Shown here piece after piece: positions 51,744 to 59,532 of a stretch of 64,000 nucleotides of DNA. Both the position numbers and the translations under genes were made by a program. A model generated the notes under the pieces. It saw nothing but the letters and a program-made list of their open reading frames with translations. It did no database searches and had not been told where the DNA came from. The DNA lies in assembly GCA_965240325.2 (NCBI GenBank), contig OZ251245.1, positions 1,339,883 to 1,403,882 on the forward strand, given 5' to 3'. Numbering within the stretch: position 1 is the stretch's first letter; the number at the start of each line of letters is the position of its first letter. The stretch is from Rebecca billardiae RCC1528 (lineage: Eukaryota; Haptophyta).

Positions 51744-53076
51744 ATGACGTCGAGGGGCGCGGCGGGCTCCGCGGCCGGGCCGAGGCGCCTCGCGCGGCTG
51801 GGCAGCGCGCTGCTGGCGCTCGGCACCCTCCTCCTCCTCCTGCCGCGCGACGCGCCCGCGCCCTCCGCGCGCATCGTCGTCGACCCGCTCGGCGACGGGC
51901 TCGCGCCGAGCGCATGCGCGCACGTGCCGCGCACGCGCGGCCTCGAGAAGGTGGCGTCGGCATGCAACTGCACGGCCACGTCGTGGTGCTCGCTGGTCTG
52001 CGCGTGCCCCTCCGGCCCGAGCTCGCCGCCCGTGTGGAGCGCGTGCGACCTCAGCCTCTGCGACCACGTCGACGTCGCGCCGCGGCTGGCGGGCGGCGGC
52101 GCGCTCGCCGCGCCGCACGTGCGCGCGCACGAGCTGATGTGCCGCTCGGCGGCGCCGGACGGCCTGGGCGTCGCGACGTGCCGGCGGCGCCAGCCGCCCG
52201 CGCGCCTCGCGCCGCCGGCGGCCGCGCCCGCCGCCGCGCCGCCCGTGCCCGCGCCGCCGCCGTCGCCCTCGGCGAGCGCGCCGCCGCCGCCCGGCCTGGC
52301 GTCCAACCCGTTCGCCGCGCCCGCGCGCTCGGCGGCCGGGCCGTTCGAGTACGCGCGCGTGTACACCGACGGGCTGCTGCTCGAGTGGACCGTGCCGCCG
52401 CGCGCCGACTGGTGCGTGCGCGCGCTCGCGCCCGACGGCAGCGCCGCGCCCGTCGACGACGCGGGCGCGGCCGGCGGTGGCGCGGGCAGCGGCAGCGTGA
52501 GCGGCTGCGGCGCGCAGCTGCAGCCGAGCACGGCCGCGATCGGCGCGGCGCGCGGGCGGCACGCGCTGCGCTGCGTGGTGCGCGGGCTGCAGCCGGGCGT
52601 CGAGTGGCGCGTGGCGCTGCACGCGCGCTGCGCGCCGGGCAGCGCGGGCGAGCTCGTGTACGAGGCGCCGCCGATGCTGGTCGGGCCGGCGGGCGCGCAG
52701 TGCGGCGGCGCGGACGACCAGCGGCTCATGTTCGGCAGCGGCTGGCTGGGCGGCGTCAACCAGTGCGGGCACTCGTGCTGGGGCAAGGGCGCGTGCTCGG
52801 CCGACTGCCTGCGCAAGCTCGGGCTGAGCAAGGGCTGCGCCAAGTGCTGGGGCGACGTCGTCGGCTGCGGCGCGTGGCACTGCTGGTGCGCGCCGCGCGC
52901 GCGCGTGCGCGCGCGCCGCCGCCTCCGCGGCTCACGCCCCCCCGCGCCCCTCCCGTGGCAGGAACACGTGCATGTTCGGGCAGGAGTCGGACAGGTGCAA
53001 GCAGTGCGGCCGCGAGCACTGCCAGGCGGACTTTGCGCAGTGCGTGGGCGACGTGCCCATGCCGGAGGACGCGTGA
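51744..53076 (+). CDS. Secreted or membrane-anchored Cys-rich protein with C-terminal C-x-C module
   Basis: Exons 51744-52885 and 52962-53076 give 418 residues; the 76-base intron (GTGCGC...GGCAG, phase 2) was placed because it joins CGAWHCW to NTCMFGQESDRCKQCG in an unbroken Cys pattern and yields a stop at a sensible end. Seen: signal peptide or anchor (SALLALGTLLLLLP, 20-33); a Cys-rich N-domain (ACNCTATSWCSLVCACPSG); a Pro/Ala linker; a fibronectin-III-like segment (~200-320, GPFEYARVYTDGLLLEWTVP to GLQPGVEWRVALHARC); and a C-terminal domain with 15 or more Cys (CGHSCWGKGACSADC). The spaced HC..C and QC..C pattern recurs in secreted protist proteins, but the function is unknown. AATAAA lies 43 bases after the stop. 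Confidence 0.75.
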
Positions 53077-53118
53077 GCGCGCTCGGTTATGAGTCGGTAA
53101 GAATGACTACGCGGGCTC

Positions 53119-53124
53119 AATAAA
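53119..53124 (+). promoter_or_regulatory. Polyadenylation-type signal AATAAA
   Basis: This perfect AATAAA lies 43 bases downstream of the Cys-rich gene's stop codon and 145 bases before the next start, a good position for 3'-end formation. Confidence 0.5.
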
Positions 53125-53268
53125 TCATCAAAGAAAAGCCGCGCGTAATGATTCGTTTTCGATGGAAATTCGCCCGGCTCTGCCAGGCTGCTGCAGCGGT
53201 TCCGTGTGCGTTACTCTCAGCGGCAGCTGGGCGCTGCCGCAGCTTGTGGGGGGGGCTGCTCGGCACCG

Positions 53269-54093
53269 ATGGGCGCGGCGCGGCGAATGCTCGCGCTGTG
53301 CGCGCTGGCGCTGCTCGCCGCGAGCGGCCGAGCGATGCCCTCGCTGGACCGCGTGCTCGACCGCCTGAAGACGGGCACGCCCGCGCAGTCCGCCGACGCG
53401 ATGGCGCGGCTCGCGCAGTTTGCGGCAGACCCGATGTTTGACGTCGGCATGGTGCGCGACTGCCTGCCCGTCGTCGTGCGCGCGGTGCGGGCGGGCACGG
53501 CGGAACAACAGGAGAAGGCGGCGGGGTTCCTGCTCAACCTCGCCTCCGTGCCGCGCAACCGCGAGGTGATGGTGCACCACTTCGCCATCAAGCCGCTCGT
53601 CGACCTGCTGCGGCACGACGCGACCACGAGCCCCGCCGCCAAGCGGCGCGCGGCGGGCGCGCTGCAGAACCTGTCGGCGTACCCGCCGGCGCGCGTGGCG
53701 ATCGCCAAGGTGGGCGGGATCGGCGTGCTCATCGCCGCCGCGCGGCACTACCCGATCCCGTGCCACGCGACGCTGCACAACATTGCGCAGCACCGCGACC
53801 TCAAGGCGATCATGCTCGAGAAGGGCTACGCGCCGCGCGGCACCACCTTCGACCCGGCGAAGGACACGGAGGGCGACGAGCGGCCGCGCGAGGTGCGCCA
53901 GGTGTACTTCCGCCGCGAGCCCGGCTTCGTCCGCCCGCCCAAGGCGGAGGTGGTCTACCGCTCGACCGAGTACATCGTGGACGAGCGCGGCGTGCACGAG
54001 CGGCGCAAGGGCAAGCTCAAGCCGAGCGAGCTGCCGCCGCCCGGCTCGCCGCGCCCGCCGCGCGTGCGCGCGAACCTCTTCCCGTCGTCCTGA
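53269..54093 (+). CDS. Armadillo-like repeat protein with N-terminal signal peptide
   Basis: A 274-residue single-exon frame from ATG 53269; the frame extends upstream to a GTG at 53206, but the ATG gives a clean signal peptide (RRMLALCALALLAASGRA). Residues ~25-190 form ARM-type helical repeats: EQQEKAAGFLLNLASVPRNR, HHFAIKPLVDLLRHD, KRRAAGALQNLSAYPPARVA, GGIGVLIAAARH. The repeats have the usual AAGAL.NLS signature. The C-terminal third is basic and Pro-rich with VYFRREPGFVRPPK. An ARM protein entering the secretory pathway or a plastid is unusual; if the signal is a targeting presequence it may instead be plastid-directed. Function unknown. Confidence 0.75.
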   Translation: MGAARRMLALCALALLAASGRAMPSLDRVLDRLKTGTPAQSADAMARLAQFAADPMFDVGMVRDCLPVVVRAVRAGTAEQQEKAAGFLLNLASVPRNREVMVHHFAIKPLVDLLRHDATTSPAAKRRAAGALQNLSAYPPARVAIAKVGGIGVLIAAARHYPIPCHATLHNIAQHRDLKAIMLEKGYAPRGTTFDPAKDTEGDERPREVRQVYFRREPGFVRPPKAEVVYRSTEYIVDERGVHERRKGKLKPSELPPPGSPRPPRVRANLFPSS

Positions 54094-54474
54094 GCGCGGC
54101 GCCGCCGCGCGCGCGCCGGCCGCGCCGGCCGCGCCCTGCCGGCAGCCGCCCCGCCGACCCCCGCCGTCGGCTGCGAGGCGGAGCGGCTGGCTCAGTCGCG
54201 GGCGCGGCGTCGGCGGTGACACTCAAAGTGCAAGTGAGAGAGAGACGTGAGATTCGGAGGGGCCCCGGCGGTGGCGCTCGCGGCGCTACTCCGCGACGCC
54301 CGCCGGCGGCATCCGCAGGTGATGCAGGCGCATCCTGCGCATGCCTATGATACGACCTTGATATGTCACAATTTTTAGACATATTCATTTTTTCAAAAAA
54401 TCACCCATCAGCGCAGCCAGACGACGATGGCGGCGGCGTGAGGCGTGAGCGACTCTACAGCTTGAGGCACGTAC
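54094..54474. other. Short intergenic region
   Basis: A GC-rich stretch followed by an AT-rich block at 54340-54405 (TTTTTAGACATATTC, TTTTTTCAAAAAAT), which is the likely promoter of the sulfotransferase-like gene or the 3' end of the ARM gene. Confidence 0.45.
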
Positions 54475-55653
54475 ATGGCGCGCCCGCGGGCGGGCGCCGT
54501 CGGGCACGAGGGCGCGCGCGGCGACGAGCGCGCGCCGCTCGGCCGCGCGCGCCGCCGCGGCGGCCCCGGCGGCGCGGCGTGCGCGCGCTGCTGGCGGCGC
54601 GCGCGCCGCGTCGCGCTGGGCGTCGCGCTCGCGCTCGCGCCGCTGGGCGCGCTGCGCGCGCTGCGCGAGCGCGGCATCCTGCTGAACCGGCCGGCGCGCG
54701 TGTGGCGCGAGCGGCAGCTGCTCGTCGTCGGCTTCATGGGCTCCGGCACGCGGCAGACCGTGCGCGAGCTCGGCCGCCTCGGCCTCGAGCTCGCGCACGA
54801 GGGCAGCGGCGGCGTGCACGGCTCGGTCTCGTGGCTGCACGCGCTGCGCTACCTGGAAGACCCCGCCGGGCCGAACGCGTCCACGCTGTGCGCGCGGCCG
54901 AGCGCGGCGATGGCGTGGCACCCGGGGCTGCTCGAGCCGGGGCACTGCCCCGGCAGCGGGCGCACCGGCGGCTGGGACGCGTGCTGGGACGCCAAGTGCG
55001 GCGGCGTGCTCGAGCGGCAGTACGGGTGCGAGCTGCACGCGCACGCGCACCGCGCGCGCTGCCTGCCGCGCTACCGGCGCACGCTGCTGCAGGTGCGCCA
55101 CCCGCTGCGCACGCTCGCGTCGTGCGCGCGCGCCTTCTGCGCCGCGGGCGACGCGCGCGCGCCCGCCGCCACCGCGCCGCTGCTGCGCACCGCGCGCGCG
55201 CTGCTGCCGTCGCTCGGCGCGTGGGCGCAACCGCCGCCGCGCGCGGCCGCGCCGCCGTGCGCCGGCGCGTTCGCCGCGCTCTGGGTCGAGCTGCACGCGG
55301 CGATGCTGCGCGCGCTGCCCGAGGCCGGGTGGTACCGCGTGGAGGACACGCCGCCGTGCGCCCTCGCGCGCCGCGCCGGCTTCCTCGACGCGGGCGGCCC
55401 GTTCGCGCGGAGCGAGCCGGCGGCGCACGCGAGCGCCGCGGCCGCGTGCGCCGCCGCGCCGCCCGCCGCGCCGCCGGCGCGCGCGGCGCGCGCGCAGCCG
55501 CACGGCGAGGTGAACCGGCACAACGTGGACGGGCTGGCGCTCACGTACGCGGACGTCGAGGCGCTCGCCGGCCGCGAGGTGCGCGAGCGCATGGAGGCGC
55601 TCGCGCGCGCCTTTGGCTACGACGACGGCGCCGGGCCCGCGGCGGCGGCCTGA
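54475..55653 (+). CDS. Type II membrane sulfotransferase-like protein
   Basis: A 392-residue single-exon frame from ATG 54475. Seen: short basic N-terminus, single membrane helix ~46-62, then a lumenal-type domain beginning QLLVVGFMGSGTRQTVRELG (81-100), where GFMGSGTR resembles the PAPS 5'-phosphosulfate loop of sulfotransferases, and VRHPLRTLAS (207-216) resembles the 3'-phosphate-binding RxP..R..S motif. Six or more Cys between them suggest disulfides. Known Golgi sulfotransferases have this single-anchor layout. The substrate (glycan, lipid or protein Tyr) is unknown; the neighbouring GT4 gene is a loose thematic link only. The C-terminal Ala/Pro region (~325-345) is low-complexity. Confidence 0.68.
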   Translation: MARPRAGAVGHEGARGDERAPLGRARRRGGPGGAACARCWRRARRVALGVALALAPLGALRALRERGILLNRPARVWRERQLLVVGFMGSGTRQTVRELGRLGLELAHEGSGGVHGSVSWLHALRYLEDPAGPNASTLCARPSAAMAWHPGLLEPGHCPGSGRTGGWDACWDAKCGGVLERQYGCELHAHAHRARCLPRYRRTLLQVRHPLRTLASCARAFCAAGDARAPAATAPLLRTARALLPSLGAWAQPPPRAAAPPCAGAFAALWVELHAAMLRALPEAGWYRVEDTPPCALARRAGFLDAGGPFARSEPAAHASAAAACAAAPPAAPPARAARAQPHGEVNRHNVDGLALTYADVEALAGREVRERMEALARAFGYDDGAGPAAAA

Positions 55654-55820
55654 GCCTCCGCGCCGCCGAATCGATCTCGTGCTGATCCGATCTCTCAGCT
55701 TCAAGCTGGCCAGGGGTATACAGTAGCGCATCAAAATCTGAGAACAGTCATACTTGATACTGCATGTATGTATGTACTACTAGAAGCCGCGAGATCCCGA
55801 CGAGGCAAGGGAAATTAAGG

Positions 55821-56768
55821 ATGGCGGCCGCGGCCGACGAGAGCGCCGAGCTGCTGCCGCCGCTGGCGCGCAGCCTCTCGGCGAAGCGCGCGGCGTACCG
55901 CGCGCGCGAGCCGGGTGGGCTCCTCCCCGGCGAGCGCGCCGCCCGCGCGCGCCGCGCCCCGTGCTGCTCGCTCGCCGCGTTCGAGGGCTCGGCGTACGTG
56001 AAGCCGCTCGTGTACGGCGGGCTGGACGGCACCATCACCACGTTCGCCGCCGTCTCCGCCGCGGTGGGCGCGGACCTCGACTGGCGCGTGGCGCTGGTGA
56101 TGGGCGTGGCGAACCTGCTCGCCGACGGCCTGTCCATGGCGCTCGGCGACTACTTCTCCAGCCGCGCCGCCGAGGAGCTCGCCGAGCACGAGGCGCGCGT
56201 CGAGGCGTGGGCGCTCGCCGCGCAGCCCGCGGCGGAGCGCGCGCAGCTCGAGCGCGCGCTGCGCGCGCACGGGCTGAGCGAGGCGGACGCGCGCACGGTC
56301 GCCGAGGTCGCCGCGCGCAACCCGCCCTTCTTCTGCGAGCTCATGCTCGCGCACGAGCAGGGCATCGTCCCGCCGCAGCGCGGCGCGGCCGCGCCGCGCC
56401 GCGCGGCGTGGTGCGACTCCGCCGTGCGCGGCGCGGCGGTGACGTTCGTCGCGTTCGAGCTGTGCGGCGCGGCGCCGGTCGCGACGTACAGCGCGCTGCA
56501 GGCCGCGGCGCAGGCCGCGGGGCTCGACGCGGCGGCGCTGCGCGGCGCGCACTTTGGCGCGTGCGTGTGCGCGACCGCGCTCACGACGTTTGCGCTCGGC
56601 GTGTGCAAGGCGGCCGTCACGGGCGGCGCGCGCGTGGAGGGCGGGCTGCGCATGGACCTCAACGTCGCGCTCGCGGGCGGCGCCTCGTACGCGGTCGCGT
56701 GGGCCGTGCGCGCCGCCGTCGAGGCGCTCGGCCTGGCGGCCCCGCCGGCGCACGCCGTCGTCGCATGA
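55821..56768 (+). CDS. VIT/CCC1-family vacuolar iron (or manganese) transporter
   Basis: A 315-residue single-exon frame; ATG 55821 is preferred over the upstream ATG 55764. The signature of the family is clear: KPLVYGGLDGTITTFAAVSA (61-80, helix 1) and MGVANLLADGLSMALGDYFS (94-113, helix 2), with the membrane-embedded Asp and Met residues used for metal transport, then a hydrophilic helical metal-binding-type segment rich in Glu (RAAEELAEHEARVEAW), and three further helices ending in AGGASYAVAWAVRAAVEALG. Known members load Fe2+ or Mn2+ into vacuoles by proton antiport. Length is slightly longer than VIT1 (~250) because of the N-terminal extension. It follows the sulfotransferase-like gene by 167 bases. 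Confidence 0.93.
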   Translation: MAAAADESAELLPPLARSLSAKRAAYRAREPGGLLPGERAARARRAPCCSLAAFEGSAYVKPLVYGGLDGTITTFAAVSAAVGADLDWRVALVMGVANLLADGLSMALGDYFSSRAAEELAEHEARVEAWALAAQPAAERAQLERALRAHGLSEADARTVAEVAARNPPFFCELMLAHEQGIVPPQRGAAAPRRAAWCDSAVRGAAVTFVAFELCGAAPVATYSALQAAAQAAGLDAAALRGAHFGACVCATALTTFALGVCKAAVTGGARVEGGLRMDLNVALAGGASYAVAWAVRAAVEALGLAAPPAHAVVA

Positions 56769-56879
56769 CGTTCATAATAGTGCGCTGCTGATGTCGATCA
56801 GCTGCTGCTGCTGGAGGCATTTTCTTTTTTTTATGACGCGAATACTTTCCAGCTGATGCGAGAGAGTGTAACGACGACG

Positions 56880-57965
56880 ATGGCCGCCGCCGAGCAGCCG
56901 GCCACCTTCCCGCCCGTGCACGGCACGGACGTGACGCGGCTGGACCCGGAGTACGTCGCGCGGCGCGACGCGGCGGGCGAGCACTTCTTCGCCCTCGCCG
57001 ACGGGCGCCAGCTCTGCTACTCGCGGCAGGAGCCCGAGCCGGCGGCGGGCGGCAGCGGCGCGGCCGAGCCGCCGACGCTCGTGCTCGCCTTCCACGGCGG
57101 CGGCGAGGGCAAGGGCAAGTTTCTGCAGCGCCGCGGGCTCGAGGGGATCCTGCTCGTCGCGATCGACCGGCCCGGCTACGGCAAGTCCTCCGACCCGCCC
57201 GACGCGGGCTACACCTTTGCGCGCGTCGCGGCGGACGTGGGCGCGCTCGCCGACCACCTCGGGCACGCGCAGTTTGTGGTCGCGGGCCACTCGATCGGCG
57301 GGATGTGGGCGCAGCAGGTGGCGGCGCACCTGCCCGAGCGCGTGCGCGGCGTCGTCCTCTTCGCCTCCGTCGTCGACCTCGCGCAGCCCGGCGTCACGCG
57401 CGCGCACGCCAAGGCGGTCGGCCGGCCGCCCGCGCCGCTGCACCCGACGCGCGGCGCGCTCTCGTGCGTGCTCGCCTCGTCGTTCACGTCGTACGCGAAG
57501 CTGGGCGGGCGGTACGAGTTCAAGGAGCACCTGAAGCACGAGGCGAAGACGCCCTTCTTCCCCACCTACGCCGCCGACCCGTTCTGGGTCTCGACCACCG
57601 TCGAGTCGTGGCGCGCGTTCGACCGGCCCGCGGGCATCCTGCGCGACGCCGAGATGTGCCTGTTTGGCGGCACGCACGGCGCGACGATCGGCGGCGCGTG
57701 GGCGCACCGCGACGTGACGAGCGCGGGCGTGGGTGGCTGCCCCGTCTTCGTGTACCACGGCGACGCCGACTACGACCTCGGCACCAAGTACCCGGGCGCC
57801 GTCGACGCGCTCAGGGCGACGTACGGCGAGCGCGCGCGCGTGGAGGTGGTGCGCGGCGGCGTCGGCCACGTGCTCGTGCTCGGCCCGACCGAGCAGACGC
57901 GCGCGCGGATCAAGGCGGCGGTCGGCGCGATGCCGCTGCTGCCGAGCGGCATCGCGACGTACTGA
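56880..57965 (+). CDS. Alpha/beta hydrolase-fold protein
   Basis: A 361-residue single-exon frame; ATG 56880 is preferred over the in-frame ATG 56856. Core features: oxyanion strand LVLAFHGGGEGKGK (67-80), IDRPGYGKSS (95-104), nucleophile elbow GHSIGG with Ser138, acid in HGDADYD (D296 or D298) and His330 in GHVLVLGP. The triad is intact, so esterase, lipase or related hydrolase activity is expected, substrate unknown. There is no signal peptide. It begins 111 bases after the VIT gene and is the last supported gene on the right. Confidence 0.88.
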   Translation: MAAAEQPATFPPVHGTDVTRLDPEYVARRDAAGEHFFALADGRQLCYSRQEPEPAAGGSGAAEPPTLVLAFHGGGEGKGKFLQRRGLEGILLVAIDRPGYGKSSDPPDAGYTFARVAADVGALADHLGHAQFVVAGHSIGGMWAQQVAAHLPERVRGVVLFASVVDLAQPGVTRAHAKAVGRPPAPLHPTRGALSCVLASSFTSYAKLGGRYEFKEHLKHEAKTPFFPTYAADPFWVSTTVESWRAFDRPAGILRDAEMCLFGGTHGATIGGAWAHRDVTSAGVGGCPVFVYHGDADYDLGTKYPGAVDALRATYGERARVEVVRGGVGHVLVLGPTEQTRARIKAAVGAMPLLPSGIATY

Positions 57966-59532
57966 TATCGGATGAGCGCGTCGGCGCGCGGGCCGGCCGC
58001 CGAGCAGTCTCCGAACTCGCCGAGCTGCGTCGCCGCTCAGTCCGTCGGAGATCGAGCAGACTATATAACTATGCCGCGGGGGGCGCGGCGGCGGGGAGAG
58101 AGAGAGAGAGAGAGAGAATTATAGCTAGCGCAGCAGTGAATCTGCTCAGCCACGTACCCGCTGCGGCCAGCATCAATGGCGTCCGCGCAGAGGCTCCGGC
58201 ACTACTCTCATCACTATAACTTCGGGCGGGCGCACTGGCTAACTCACGGGTCACGCCGTCACTGTCACTGAGTGTCACTGGGCAGTGAGCGCGCAACGGC
58301 CAGTCATCAGCAGTCCGGCAGCGGGCGCCGGCCCGCGCTGCTCGTCACCTGGCGGACCGCGGATCGATGAAGCTGAAACGGCGGCGGCGCCGTGCATGCA
58401 CTAGCAGACGAGCCGCTGCTGCTACTCGTCGATCTACATCACCAGCACGACCGCCAGTGACAGTGTCTCACTCAGAGAGACCGAGCAGCCCGTGAGGCTT
58501 GGGGCGCGGCCCTGCTGCTTGCCGATCATTGAGCGCGCGCCCATCAGCCTTCGTCCGAGCAGGACTCGAGATCGTCCGAGGCAGCTGCTCGCCGCCGCGC
58601 AGCTGATAATTCAGATGCGCGCTGCTAATAGTAGTACAGTACGTAAACTGCCCGCGCACGCACTGATTGATCGCAAACCACGCCGCCTGATGATGGTGAC
58701 GCCCCCGAGTGACAGGCTCGGGCTAAGCGGGGGCGTCAGCTCAGCGTGCCGGGGCGGTGCGCCCCGAAGATAGTGAGTAATCGGCGGTGCAGTGCCGCTC
58801 TATACCACCAGTAGGCCGAGTCTGACTGGCATGGTGTGCGGCGCCAGGCCCCTCCTGGGCGCACACCAGCCACCGTAGATCTTTGCCCTCTGCTCGGGCC
58901 GTGGCAGACCTGCCACGCGGCAGAGGCAGGGAGCGGCCGAGCTCCTTGTGACGACGCGGAAGCTAGAGGCGTCGTCGGCTGAGGGCGCGCGCCCCGAAGC
59001 AAGCGGTGGTGCAGTGCCGCTCTATATACCACCAGTAGACCGAGTCTGACTCGTGCGGGGCGTGGCGCCAGGCCTCTGGGTCCGTCGCTGAGTGCCACCG
59101 CACCTGCTCGGCCCGCCGTGTGCCAGCCCCGACTGGCTCGGCCGCCGCCCTGCCCGCAGCTGCTCCAGTCGTCAGCAGCGGATCTCACTTTGTGGCGACT
59201 GCTGCTCGTGCTCACGTACAGCAGCGCAGTCGGCTGCATGCTCATCACGCGCCTGTCGTGGTGGGGGCCGGGTCAGCATAGCTCACGCCTCATGATGAGT
59301 CTCACTACTAGTCGTAACTACTAGCAGTAGTACGTCGTAGTAGTAGTCGATCGGCCGACCAATGCCGGCGCCGGTGCGTCCGCCGGTCCCCTAGCTACTA
59401 CTCCCCAGACCCCAGCGGACCGGGGACCAGTCAGGAACGGCCATCACTCGTCGGCGCAGCAATCTGCAGACGCGCGTGGTGAGCACCGCAGCCGCCGTCC
59501 CAGCGCGTGGCACTCTGATGGCCAAAGTAGCT
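57966..59532. other. Gene-free stretch
   Basis: Contains a (GA)n run at about 58095-58120 and the direct repeat listed separately. Otherwise ordinary non-coding sequence with short open frames of no recognisable type. A TAGTAGTAG-type stretch lies at 59320-59350. Confidence 0.45.
58759..59050 (+). repeat. Direct repeat of ~65-70 bases, two copies
   Basis: Copies at 58759-58828 and about 58989-59050 share GCGCCCCGAAG, GGTGCAGTGCCGCTCTATA, TACCACCAGTAG and CCGAGTCTGACT. The right copy has a TA insertion and lacks a short segment. Both are followed by a related GGCGCCAGGCC block. Confidence 0.8.
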
